A DNA stretch of 64,000 nt from Stomoxys calcitrans (Eukaryota > Arthropoda > Insecta > Diptera > Muscidae): NCBI RefSeq assembly GCF_963082655.1, contig NC_081556.1:69053227-69117226 (forward strand), in the 5' to 3' direction. The translations under genes were made by a program, and so were the position numbers. This document shows, piece by piece, positions 21,640-32,351 of the stretch. The stretch's first letter is position 1. Each line of letters starts with the position of its first letter. Below the pieces are notes generated by a model. It made no database searches. It saw only the letters and a list, made by a program, of their open reading frames with translations, and was not told where the DNA came from.

Positions 21640-22346
21640 TTTTTATACCCTCCACCATAGGATGGGGGGTACACTAATTTCGTCATTCTGTTTGTAACTA
21701 CTCGAAATATTCGTCTGAGATCCCATAAAGTACATATATTCTTGATCGTCGCGACATTTTATGTCGATCTAGCCATGTCCGTCCGTCCGTCTGTCTGTCG
21801 GAAGCACGCCAACTTTCGAAGGAATAAAGCTAGCCGCTTGAAATTTTGCACAATACTTCTTATTTGTGTAGGTCGGTTGAGATTGTAAATGGACTATATC
21901 GATCCATGTTTTGATATAGCTGTCATATAAACCAATCTGGGGTCTTGAATTCTTGAGCCACTAGAGGGCACAATTCTCATCTGATTTGCCTGAAATTTTG
22001 CATAAGGTGTTTTATTATAACTTCGAACAACTGTGCTGAGTATGGTTGAAATCGTTCAATAACCTGATATAGCTGGCATATAAACCGATCTCGGGTCTTG
22101 CTTTCTTGAGCCACTAGAGGACAAAATTCTTATCCGATTTGGCTTTGCATAAGGTGTTTTGTTATGACTTCCAACAACTGTGCCAAATTTAGTGCAAATC
22201 GGTCCATAACCTGATATAGCTGCTATATAAACCGATCTGGCATCTTGACTTCTTGGGCCTCAATAGGGCGTAATTATTATACGATTTGGCTGACCTTCAA
22301 CATACGAGTCAATTATGGTCCGAATCGGTTCATATTCAAATAATGT
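21640..22346 (+). mobile_element. DINE copy D ('CCATAGG' subfamily), 5' part
   Basis: Starts TTTTTATACCCTCCACCATA, followed by CCCATAAAGTACATATATTC and CTAGCCATGTCCGTCCGTCC. Internal units contain CTTGAGCCACTAGAGG and ATAAACCGATC at about 150-bp spacing. It stops where LINE L1 tail sequence begins; its likely 3' end lies at 22655-22805. Confidence 0.8.
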
Positions 22347-22560
22347 TATGCGCTCTAAAAACTAAAAAGTAACCTCGAAGAAGAAAATCGAAGTTAGGAA
22401 TTCCGTGCTATTTACAAAATCCTTAATTGTTTTCCATGCCACGCCCCTAAGTTGGTTCCTGTCGGGTATTGTGTCCCCACCTAAGTGCCGGTATCTGTTA
22501 GACGCGAAAGTCGGACAATGACTTAGGAAATGCTCCAACGTCTCATCATCTTCCCCGTAA
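22347..22560 (-). mobile_element. LINE L1 3'-region fragment, reverse
   Basis: TGCGCTCTAAAAACTAAAAA, GAATTCCGTGCTATTTACAA, TTGTGTCCCCACCTAAGTGC and GGAAATGCTCCAACGTCTCA match 17515-17725 in order. It lies between the two parts of DINE copy D. Confidence 0.75.
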
Positions 22561-22654
22561 TCAATAAAAATCTTTATTTCTCGTGATATTCATTCTCATT
22601 GTCAACAGCCCGTTACTCACCGCTTTGGGAGGTTAATGAAAATTTTCGTTAAGT

Positions 22655-22805
22655 GTTACAGAATACAGAACCACTGATATAGCTCCCATATAATCCGAGA
22701 CTTCTACGTTCAACTAAGTTCATTTGTGTACCACATTTTTAGCAGAATCCATTGAGGTGGGTTCCCAAGACCCGGCCGTCCGAACGTTTTTCCTTGTCTT
22801 ATGTC
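22655..22805 (+). mobile_element. DINE 3' end, probably the rest of copy D
   Basis: GATATAGCTCCCATATAATC, TTTTAGCAGAATCCATTGAG and CCCAAGACCCGGCCGTCCGA are the 3' end of a DINE, though the palindrome has decayed. A (TAAG)n-like run follows at 22804-22820. Confidence 0.6.
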
Positions 22806-22820
22806 AGTAAGTAAGTAAGT

Positions 22821-23999
22821 ACGCATAAATAGCCGGGTATTAACCTTTTTGATCCACATAAACGTGTAGCTATTTATAAATTTCCCATTATTAGGCATGG
22901 GGAAATAGACAAAGACCTGATTATTAAATTATTACCTATGTAAAAAAGCTAAAATGTTTTGCATTTGACAAAAAAATCATTGTCAGCACCATGATCCAGC
23001 CATTTGATCCGTTCACGCTTGTTCTAAATATAAATCCAAAAGGTAGGACAATCAGATATTTGTGATTCATTAAAATTTTAAATCCTATTGCAATTTCGTG
23101 ATTTTTGTTTTCACTCTTCACTATCAATGGGAGTGTAATGAATGTTATATAGAGTGGAATAAACGATTATCGCTTTGGAGAGATTAAAAATCACTTCCGG
23201 CTGTCAAATGTCGTTTTGTTTTCTTTTCTTTGGGCATTGATGCATTATGTAAAATTTTTAATTTATCGATTGAATACATTCGGTTAAATTTTGTATTTTA
23301 TTACTGGCAAACAGTTTCATTGTAAACGCTTTGCAGTGCAAAGTCAATATTTCGTTTTGCTTTCTGGCTTGGGTATTGTGAAACAACAAAAGGATAACAA
23401 AATGAACAACAACACATGGCTATCGCAGGAAGTAAGTGATGATGGATGCATCTGCATAGAATCGATGGCAACAAAATGTAGTATATGTAAATCCCAATGG
23501 GGCGGAAAGCACTCAGGCTGGTTAGGATGCTGATATTTGATGCATCCATGCGTCCCATATGCATGGTGCCTTTGAGCCTTACCTGTTGAGAATATTTTTG
23601 ATGTTTTCCTATGTAAATTGAATTATTTTTCGGATGAATATTCATGCAATTTATGTATTTATGGGTATTTGTGATTCCGATAGGCGGTTGGTGGGCCCAA
23701 TTGTTACACTTTGAAAAATGCTGTTCTAATTGTCATATGGTGTGGCTTATAGGCAGACACCTGGGGTGGTTTGGTGGCATGTTATTAAATCACTGCCACA
23801 GCAAATTTGTAATTGGCAAATCAAATATTGGCATTTGGATTTATGTATTTATGAATCACTTTTATGCAATTTAGCTAGAACTTGGTAAATGGGCAAAAAT
23901 TTCGTTTATTAGCTTTATCGAGCGAATAACTTTTTTTATATATTTTTTTAAATTATTTTTGTGATCGTATTCTTGCTGCAACACTTGAATGGCACTTTG
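22821..23999. other. Low-repeat stretch, no gene recognised
   Basis: No transposon family recognised. Two overlapping 80-114 codon frames (23291-23645, both strands) lack recognisable domains. Part of the least repetitive block in the window (22.8-25.7 kb). Confidence 0.35.
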
Positions 24000-25150
24000 T
24001 TGTTGGTGTTGGTGTTGTTTTTGTTTCTATTTCATTGCAGCACACACTATTGGCTTTGAGAGTTATCCTTTCGTTCGAAGGTAGATATCACTCGGTTACA
24101 ACTGGCGACGAGAGGAGAGGTTGTGAGTCGTTGAATCCGGTGGTACGAACCAAACGCTTGCAGAGTAAATAACGTACTGAGTTGCCTAGTTTATGGTCTA
24201 AAAGATTTTTAACCACTCTTCAGTTTGTCGGTGTCTGCGTGCATCGGGCCAAAAGCGAAAAGTCTTGAAAAGCTACTGTTGCCAGTACCTTGGACGCTGT
24301 TGTCGTGTGTCATCACCGACCGACCGATCATTCTTAAACTTCTTTCTACATTGGCCTCTATTGAACCAAGCGAGCAGCATATTGTGGCTTTAAAATAGAG
24401 ACGGACTGCGGCAGCGAAGCCACGCCACCCAGTGGCGTTCGTAGAGGCAAGAAAGTGCAGCATAGAGAAGTTTCTTAAATGGACAAGATACACGGCAGCA
24501 GCAATGACGGCGTCGTAGCAAGTACACGACCAACATCAACGGCCAAAAAAGAAATTAACGAACGGAGTTACAACAATCGCCAAGTTTGTAAACAAAAGCT
24601 GGTAAAAATCTGTCGTGTGTGTGTGTGTGCGCATGCTTATGTACGAGCGCGCGCCAGCGTTTTGGGAAAGTCGCGCAGACGCAACAGCTCCGTTCACTCA
24701 CGCTATGTATTTAAGCCATTCGCAGACTCATTCTCATTAATGCAGACTTTTTGTGGCAGCGAAGAAAAGAGAAAAGGTGAAAACTTGTGAACAGTTCGGC
24801 TTGGGCAACGAGAAGAGATGCCGAGAGAAATGGAACAATTCTCAAAGCAAGCTAAGTTTGTGTTGTGAGATATTTTGTGTGATTTGTAAGAAGACCGGCT
24901 TTTTACGATGGAATATAAAAATTCTTTGCTTTTTATTCACGCTTTATGTTTACAGATGCGATTATGCTTCTTTTTCCAGTTTGACGTGTTGTTGGAGCGG
25001 TTGTCTGGCAATGATGCCGATCGTGACAAACAACAAACATTCGGAAGCATTTTATAAATTGTACTTAAACGTGTCAAACATCTCGTTAACGCTACAAAAG
25101 ATTTCGATATTACCACGATCCGTCATATTTAAGCGATTGTCTTTTTAGTG
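24000..25150 (+). other. Candidate host gene 5' region / leader exon
   Basis: This block is less AT-rich than its surroundings, has no transposon match I can see and contains no DINE, SINE or LINE phrase. A TTCAGTTTGT initiator-like site lies at 24226. Frames run 24479-24790 and 24753-25148. A (GT)n tract interrupts the first (24613-24632), giving a Cys/Val/His-rich stretch that looks translated by accident. A possible donor, AGCTG|GTAAAAAT, lies near 24601. AACAAC and GACCGACCGACC phrases resemble fly 5' UTRs. No protein domain is recognised, so this is a suggestion only. Confidence 0.25.
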
Positions 25151-25710
25151 TTTGTCACCCTTGTTCCATACGTATTGCAGGAACAATACAGATCTATTGC
25201 TGGTGTGGTTTATAAACCATCCAGCTGTCGCTTTTCTTTACCACCAAAATACTGTGGGTTCAGATGATAACAAGTTAAAATGCATTATGTTCGACCAGTC
25301 CGAATGTTATATGAATCCAAAGTGGATAGCGATTTGTTCCTATAGTCCGGTGCGCAGCTGGTGACAAACAATTGTTTAACTTTTGAGCGTTGCTTTTGTG
25401 GAATTTGCTTGTAGAGTTGCATTTTTCAACGCGGCGCTCAAATACAAAGCTCATTTTATTTTGGCCTTAACACCAACGAAACCGAGAATTTCGCTTAAAG
25501 AATGTACTACATCTGGAAAAGGGTTCAGGGGAAACTAGACTTCTGAAATCTAATGTCAAGGAATTGAGAATGCGACAAAATGCAAAACAACCACAAACTA
25601 CAGCAGGATTCTATCGGTTTTAGATCTACTGTCCCATACTACAACAATGAAAATCCCCTCATCCCTCCCCCATACAAATTACCACTTTCTTCAAGTAGCG
25701 ATTAAATTAA
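25151..25710. other. Low-repeat stretch, no gene recognised
   Basis: Continues the low-repeat block up to the DINE at 25711. A 70-codon frame (25152-25364) has no recognisable domain. Confidence 0.3.
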
Positions 25711-26205
25711 AAAACAAGTAAGAGTTCGGCCGGGCCGAATCTTATATACCCTCCACCATAGATCGCATTTGTCGATTTCTTTGCGCGGTATCTCTTTTTA
25801 GGCAAAAAAAAATAATGAATAAGAACTGTTATACTATTGAAGCTATATAAAGTTATAGTCCGAATCGGACCATAAATGAATTGAATGCTGAACATTGTAG
25901 AAGTCATTGTGCAATATTTACTCCAATCGGATTAGAAATGCGATTTATAGGGGCTCAAGAAGGAAAATCTGGAGATCGGTTTATATGGGAACTGTACCAA
26001 GATATAGATCGATTCAGACCATATTGGACACGTATGCTGAAGGTCATGGGAGAAGCCCTTGTACAAAATTTCTGCCAAATCGGAAGAGAATTGCACTCTC
26101 TAGAGGATCAAAAAGTATTTGTGCAAATGCTTAGCTTTACTCCTTCGAAAGTTAGCGCGCTTTCGACAGACAGGCGGACGGATATGGCTAAATCGATTTA
26201 ATCTT
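25711..26205 (-). mobile_element. DINE copy E1, reverse
   Basis: Reverse copy opening with AACAAGTAAGAGTTCGGCCG, the GGCCGGGCCGAA palindrome at 25728-25740 and TATATACCCTCCACCATAGA. It ends in TTTCGACAGACAGGCGGACG, without the terminal TATA-rich block. Frames at 25881-26201 and 25707-25907 are by-products of the repeats. Confidence 0.8.
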
Positions 26206-26665
26206 ATATATCCGAATTTTATATATCCTCCGAATCTCAAAATCTTATGTATCTTCCACAATGGATCGCATTTGTCAAGTATCTCTTTATAGGCAAACAA
26301 AGGATAATGGATTAGAATTGTTGTGCTATTGGAGCTATGTCAGGTTATAAACCGATTCGGGCCATACTTAGCTTGGATGTTAAAGACAATATTAGATCCC
26401 ATTGTGCAAAATTTCAACCAAATCGGATAAGAATTGCGCCCTAGAGGGACTTAAGAATTAAAATGGGGAGATCGGTTTGCATGGTAGCTATATCAGGTTA
26501 TGAACCGATTTGTCACGTTTATAATGTCAGTGCAAAATTTGAAAACGGTTGGAAGAAAACTGCGAGCTGTACTTTGTACACAAAATAACATGGCTAGACA
26601 CACAGACGAACGGACATGACTAAATCGAATCGGAAGTCTATCGGTATACTTATTAATGAGTTTTT
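26206..26665 (-). mobile_element. DINE copy E2, reverse, tandem to E1
   Basis: A second start-like block (TATATATCCTCCGAATCTCA ... CACAATGGATCGCATTTGTC) follows E1 directly. AAACCGATTCGGGCCATAC and TGCGCCCTAGAGGGACTTAA follow, ending with CAGACGAACGGACATGACTA near 26620. It lacks the palindrome. Confidence 0.7.
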
Positions 26666-27377
26666 CTCTCTTCCTTCTGGGTGTTTATCGAATGCACTAA
26701 ATTATAATACCCTGTACCACAGTTGTGGTGAAGGGGATTAAATAAAGATTTTTTGTAAACTCTACCCCTAGCTTCATCAAAATATTGATCCATTTGTCCA
26801 TGGGATGGAATATACTTTTCACATGCGGAGAAAATGTCGCAAATGCCGAAAATCGTGGGTACATTACTATGGGACCCCCTGCACCATATTTTGGCCAGGT
26901 CGATACAAAATACGCATTTTATAAGTTTAAGATGCTTAATTTATGCAGCTATATCAAAATGTGGGCCGATCTGGATCATACGAGTGTGGATGGTGATGAT
27001 TATCATATAACGTATTTTTCCAAATTTCAGCAAAGTCGAAAATTATATACGACCTAACATGCTGACGAATTTTATTTTTTTCTGCTGTGGTTTATTCTCT
27101 TTCGTTATGTCCTTCGAATGGTACCACATTCTTTATTTGCACCTAATTTTTGATTTCGATCTAGTATGTTTGTTCTTCTGCCTGTCCGTTGTAATATGCT
27201 ATAACATATCAAAATGAAAAATAATATAGATGTATCCGTATGCAGTTTATGCTCGTAGTTGGGCTATATAGGACTATATCTAGACTTAGTCCCCGTATTA
27301 AATGTCCGATTTAGTAGAAATTGGGAAGCATTTATTATAATGTACTCATCAGCTTATACGCAATATATATGATCCAT
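26666..27377 (+). repeat. Strongly decayed DINE-like sequence
   Basis: Isolated phrases recall DINE interiors: GGCCAGGTCGATACAAAATA, GCAGCTATATCAAAATGTGG and, near 27270, TATAGGACTATATCTAGACT. No ends recognised. The 90-codon frame 26785-27057 runs through this and is not a recognisable protein. Confidence 0.4.
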
Positions 27378-28105
27378 TTAGCAGCTGGAGACTATAATGC
27401 TAAACACACATTTTGGGGCTCACGCCTAATTACACCCAGAATCAGACAGACGCTATTTCAAGTGGGCAACTAACCTATTGGCCCATGGAGCTTAACAAAC
27501 CTCCAGACCTAATTGACTTCGCTGTAGTAGAAAATATAAAACGCGAAAACATGATAGTGCATTAGACCTTTCATCTGATCACTCCCCAACGATCCTCACT
27601 CAGAAAAGAATGGCAAAGGCATCGATCTCCGAATTTGAAAAGAAGTCTTCGAAGAAGTCAGAGGAAACCTAACGCCTCATTAAAAAAAGCTGAAGAACTC
27701 GAACTCAAGAACTACTTACATAACTTGGAACCATCAGAAGCAAATTACTTCATTCGTTGGAAAACCACAAAAAGCATGGGTAGACATATTGCTCACCAAA
27801 GGGAAGAGGTTTCCGATCGGATACCTGACACGAACCTTGAAGTCGAGTGCGAGGCACTGTTGCCATCGACACAGTCTTGGATTGATGGCACCCTAGTATT
27901 GCCATCTGGAAGATCATGTTTCACGGATGGATCAAAGCTAGAGGACAGAGTTGGCCTGGGGTCTACATTGAGAACCTAGAGACTGAGACCTGTTTTCCAC
28001 TGCCTGACCATAATACGGCCCTGCGGGCGGAGATCCGGGCGATCACGGAATGCGTGAAGTGGTGTGGTGCTAACACGAGGACGTCGAGTGTGAACATCAT
28101 CAACG
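27378..28105 (+). pseudogene. LINE relic: endonuclease start joined to RNase H
   Basis: The start reads AGDYNAKHTFWGSR, the GDxNAKHxxWGS motif of the apurinic-like endonuclease in non-LTR LINEs. After frame breaks come LIDFAV and LSSDHSPT-like text, the SDH catalytic motif. At about 27700 the sequence moves, without an RT domain, to HREEVSDRIPDTNLEVECEA and then CFTDGSKLEDRVGLG, ETCFPLPDHNTALRAEI and ITECVKWCGANTRTSSVNI, the RNase H start of family L1, across a +1 shift near 27950. A roughly 2-kb RT portion is therefore deleted. Same sense strand throughout, so this is one internally deleted copy. Confidence 0.75.
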
Positions 28106-28465
28106 GCATATTACGTCTTGGATATTTCCCCTATCTTGGAAACGATCTAAAATAATTGTGATTCAGAAACCTGGCTAAGCTCCAATGCTTCCCGTTTATT
28201 TATCTTGTTTTGCGCTACTTTATTTTGGTTTTTTCATTTTGTTGTTGGATTTTTTTGTTCAGCTGAAACCAATATAGGCTTTGTTTGGTTTCTATTAAAA
28301 ATACAATAGAATCGAAATAAAAAACCTTTTTTTTGAAGTTTTAGGCAAAATGTGGTTGCGAATAATGCATTGGGCTGGCTGCAGAGATCGGATTTCGTAG
28401 CTAACCAAGCTCCATCATCAGTATGCTTTGCCTCAAAAAAGATTACATGCTTCCACCACTAACTA
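28106..28465. other. No gene recognised
   Basis: AT-rich; TTTTGTTGTTGG-type low-complexity sequence. The TA just before 28466 is the target duplication of the MITE. Confidence 0.3.
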
Positions 28466-28560
28466 TTGGGTTGCCAGTTGGGTTACAGAGTCACAAGCAG
28501 TAAAAAAATTGTCAACGCCGACTATATGAAAAATCCGCAATTACTTTTTGGGCAACCCAA
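28466..28560 (-). mobile_element. Mariner-type MITE, 95 bp, TA-flanked
   Basis: Ends TTGGGTTGCC (28466) and GGGCAACCCAA (to 28560), with TA at 28464-28465 and 28561-28562. The interior from the right end (ATTACTTTTTGGGCAACCCA, CGACTATATGAAAAATCC, GTCACAAGC) matches, reversed, the left 80 bp of 35189-35425. The ends fit mariner elements of flies. Confidence 0.85.
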
Positions 28561-29170
28561 TAATTATAGAGCTGTGCAATAGTAGTTTAATAATTTGTCT
28601 AAAAAATTATATCTTAGAAAAGTTTTTGTTTAATGTTCGTTTTTCGGAACAATTTTCATTAAAAAAATTTGTTGCAAAAATTCAATGATGATTTATCTTA
28701 TGAAAAAATTATGTTACGATTCGGTCTTCAAATTTAAAATAACGACAAAAAATACTCTAGAATAGAGCTGCTTTAGAATATTCTAGATTAAGTTGAGAAA
28801 GAGGTATACTAATAAAATTTGGACTACTGAAACCAGCAAAAATAATTTTCCCGTCATGTTTTGGGGGAAAATTGAAAGTCGGCAATTTCTTATATCCCAA
28901 GAATTAAACAAGAATATTTCTCAAATTTCTTAGGAATAAGATTTCTGGAATACTTTTAAGTGTTTTGTTGCATTTGATGGTTTCTATATTACAAAAAAAG
29001 TTATGGCTATAATCCTACTTCTTTTGACAGCAGGTGCGATTATATGCCAAAGTCATTGAATCCGCCTTTCTTCGCTAAATCGTTATAGGGGCATTGAAGT
29101 ATATTTTTGGGTACTTCTATCAGTTAAAGTTAAACCTGAAATGCAGAACAAGTGATGGAATTCTAAATGA
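28561..29170. other. AT-rich, nothing recognised
   Basis: No supportable feature. GAATATTCTAGATTA-like palindromes near 28775 are not enough for a call. Confidence 0.3.
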
Positions 29171-29434
29171 TTGCCGGTAAACGCAGAAATTGCAAACTCT
29201 TATGGTGCCTGTGAAGGGCAACTATATGGTAAAAAATCTGCTTATAAAGATACAATTTGTTACGAGTGCTACGTGGAAAAGTGTAAATTTCGGGTTTTTG
29301 TGAAAAATAATGAATGTGGAAAGTGCGACGATACTAATGATCATAATCATGAAGATAAAAAAGAACTGAAAGCGCTAAACGAAAAAAAAAAAAATTGTCA
29401 CAATAGCATCCTCTCTAGGAGAAACAAACTCTGA
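29171..29434 (+). pseudogene. FLYWCH-type zinc finger fragment
   Basis: The 87-residue frame contains YECYVEKCKFRVFV near residues 35-48 and DTNDHNHEDKKEL near 55-67. The spacing C-x4-C ... H-x-H, with an aromatic/basic lead-in (LYGKKSAYKDTICYEC), fits a FLYWCH-type zinc finger. Such fingers occur in host regulators and, commonly in insects, at the N-terminus of Mutator-like transposases. A LINE-like start ATG is not evident and the frame runs into AAAA-rich and stop-containing sequence. No transposase core follows. Host or transposon origin is unresolved. Confidence 0.55.
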
Positions 29435-29930
29435 CCTGCATAGGGGAGTCCTACAGAAGTGTGTGCAACAGGTAAGTTATAATTGATTTATAGTATGTTA
29501 TGTTGATGTTTTGAATTTTTAGTAAAACTTCCAAAGAAGCAAAAAAAAAAAAAAAAAAGCAATCAAGCTGGTTTACAATATCATACCAGCGAAGTATTTA
29601 TAGCTCTCCCAAAAACCCTTCTGATGTTGTGCTTGCTCTTCAAAAGGAGAAGGTGGTGAATAAAATAGATACGAAGAAGAAGAAAGGTCACAATTCTTTA
29701 AAATCTGCTTTTTTTAATTTTATGTAAATACAAACCAAACGGAAAGATTTAAGTGTGTTAGTAATTATCCGCTAAATATAATCTATGCCTTTTAGAGGAA
29801 TAACCATGGTCAAATATGGTGCAACTGATATTAGTCATCAATTAGCTGCTTTTGTTTTACACACGGAGAAATGTACCATTATTAAACAAAACCTCATTTT
29901 TTGGAAAAATATTGGTCTTACACCCCGATT
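29435..29930. other. No gene recognised
   Basis: A poly-A run lies near 29542-29558. Lys-rich frames after the finger are low complexity. No further domain is seen. Confidence 0.3.
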
Positions 29931-31890
29931 TAGGTTAGGTTTGGTTGAAAAGAGGGTGCGGATATAAAGCCGCCTCACGCAACTATGGACATACACCTAA
30001 CCCATTAATCGGCTTGTTGTGCGCTCTAAAAAGTAACATCGAAAAAGAAAATTTTAAGTTAGGAATTCCGTGCTACCATATCACACCCCCAAGTTGGTTA
30101 ATTTTTGGCATCGTGTTCCCACCTAAGCACCGGTGTCTGTTAGCCGCGAAAGCCAGGCAGGCACAACGAAAATGCTCCAATATCTCATCATCTTCCCCAC
30201 ATTCCCTAGACAAACTATAACTTGCCGTATAAGTGAGCTCATGGTTTCTGCGTCTCCCTTTATGACACCAAAAGCTATACTGAACTCATTCTTACTTCCT
30301 TTCAGTAATAGCCTCGTCCTCCTACGATCCGGATCACCCCATAGGATTTTCGCGGTCCTACCGACTGCTTTGCTGTTTCACTGTGTTACAGCGTTTGTCG
30401 CCAACGCCCTTAAATCGGACTGCAAAGACCCGAAAGGCTTCTGGTTAACCAAGTCCTTCTTGTAACGCAAGACTGTTAGTGTCCTTACCGTCCTGGATGT
30501 TATTGCCCTGATGACCAGTTTACTGTCCGTAATGATATCCACACTCGAAGTCTACCACATCAAGCATTCAGTCAGTCCAAGACTGTGGGTCTCGTTCGAC
30601 CTCAAATGTCCTCTCAGGTATCCGATCGGAAACGTCTTCCCTTCCTCCTAGGTTTCATATTGTCGCCTCGATTATACCGCGATTTTATGATTTATTTTAT
30701 GTGTTGGGATGCTCGCCCCTGCACTCCTTGATGTTTTAGTATTAGGATCTTTACTTACCCTAGTCTTCCCAATATTGAAAGAGTGGGTGATAATCTCGTC
30801 GTCGGCCCCCTATGAGGATATTTGCCTATCCTTGTTTTACCAATCTTGAAAAAGACGGCCATGTCCCCGTAGTACGCCATGCTTTTAGCCTTGATCAATC
30901 CCCCCCACAATGGGAGTTCCTTCCCCTCCCTGTGGAAAACCTCCGATTTCTCCACGACCAACTCTTGGTTTTGCATCATGCGTTCCGTCGCGATTTCGCC
31001 GCCCACATCCTTGATGAAGACCATCGCCTTTGTGAGCTGTGGGATGTCCACTTTTCTCACCAGGTCGTGCTTTGCGCCCCAGGGAGTGTGGATACTTCCA
31101 ACGAGCTTTTTGACTGTACCAAAACATTCCGCTGATGCAAAGCGCAGCATTAAGACCCCCTTTATACCGACAGCTCGTAATTCGTATTGGTGGGCCCCTT
31201 CAGAGTTCAACACATGTTCGATAACCAGATCGCTTACCAAATGCCTCACCTGGGACAAACGATCTGGAATAATTCTACCGGATGCACAGCCGATGTCAAT
31301 GATTGCTTAAGTCATCTCATCTCTTTTGTGTTTCCTTGCCACTGAGGCGTAAGAGGTCGGCTCCTTACTATTCTCAGCGACCATCTTCCCCTTCGGTGAT
31401 GGCTATGGCATTCTTTTGAGAGTCACAGTCCTCCATGAAGACTCAGGGGCCGTGCGCGCTTATTTCGTTGCTGTGCCGACTTCGTTTCCCTCAACAGGAC
31501 ACTATTTGGTGTCTCCATTGCGGGGGGTCTGACTTGGCCTTCCCAGAGTACTTGAAAGCGGAGAGCTCTTTTTCTTTTCCAGCATTTTAGCAGTGTTATG
31601 CTCTTCGGGAGATCTGATTCTCTTTCCAACTTCCGTAGAATTGTTTGGAGTTCCAGCATCCTGCACTTACTTCCGATTGCGTTAGCGGTATATGCCATAA
31701 TCTCGCGATTCGGCTGAGATGACTGTTTCGTTGACACAGTCTCTCCATAAATTAGTCTGGCGACTAGTTGTATGCTTGAAGCATTACTCTCGACCTCAGG
31801 TGCCATGGCATCCACATCCATAGTAGAAGAGGACAACATTCTGTGGTCTGACGCCACTGCCGCAGCTGTTGGTCTTTGGAGTACAATTCT
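29931..31890 (-). pseudogene. Internally deleted LINE L1: ORF1 joined to RNase H/3' UTR
   Basis: Minus-strand order is ORF1 (31857 to 30755), then RNase H (about 30650 to 30450) and a 3' UTR ending in a CAACC(A)AACCTAACCTA tail at 29931. ORF1 starts MASDHRMLSSSTMDVDAMA, a low-complexity N-terminus. A frameshift near 31400-31260 leads to MSQVRHLVSDLVIEHVLNS, AVGIKGVLMLRF and IPQLTKAMVFIKDVG. The latter resembles the ORF1/Gag-like proteins (DUF4780-like) of I/LOA-type LINEs, an inference from pattern memory. The ~3 kb for endonuclease and RT are missing. The RNase H part shares text with 17950-18350. Confidence 0.7.
30755..31258 (-). pseudogene. LINE ORF1-like protein, C-terminal part
   Basis: A 167-codon continuous minus-strand frame, the longest in the window. 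Its first third has KGVLMLRFASAECFGTV, which fits a nucleic-acid-binding fold. The C-terminal half has LVVEKSEVFHREGKEL and a VFFKIGKT phrase. It lies upstream (in its own sense) of the deleted RNase H region, as expected of ORF1. Gag-like identity and any relation to DUF4780 need a profile search. The N-terminal part is in a different frame (31423-31857). Confidence 0.5.
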
Positions 31891-32159
31891 AGCCTACTCC
31901 AAAAAGGATTTAAAATATTTTCGTAATAGGTAGTACCTATTCCGAGAATCGGATAGTTTTCTTTGAGGAGCGAAATGAAAACACGTCCGTTCCACTCGAC
32001 GGCTACTTTGAGATTGCCAATTTGCTGAACCCCGATTTGATATATGCCTTTTAAAGCTTGTAATACGCTAAGTAAAATGGTTATAAAACTTTGTATGCAT
32101 ATAATGCGATAATCGAATTTTAGAATTATTCATCAATATGAAAAAGCGACGCTTTTGTT
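31891..32159. other. No gene recognised
   Basis: AT-rich sequence with no recognisable feature. Confidence 0.3.
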
Positions 32160-32335
32160 TTGCACGATTTAAAGTCATAACGAAACACGTCATGCAAAAA
32201 TCGGAGAAGAATTCGCCCTCTAGAGACTCAAGAAGTCAAGACCCTAGATGGTTTTAAACACCACCTATATCAGGATATGGACCGATTTGGTACTATAAAT
32301 TTTGTTTACTGTACTGTAAAGAAGACCTAATATAG
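32160..32335 (-). mobile_element. DINE interior fragment, reverse
   Basis: CATAACGAAACACGTCATGC, GCCCTCTAGAGACTCAAGAA and ATATCAGGATATGGACCGAT match interiors of copies G and J. No ends. Confidence 0.65.
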
Positions 32336-32351
32336 ATGCGTTTTAAGTGTA

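Noticed and set aside
24613..24632. Cys/Val/His-rich peptide motif
   Set aside because: A (GT)n microsatellite read in frame.
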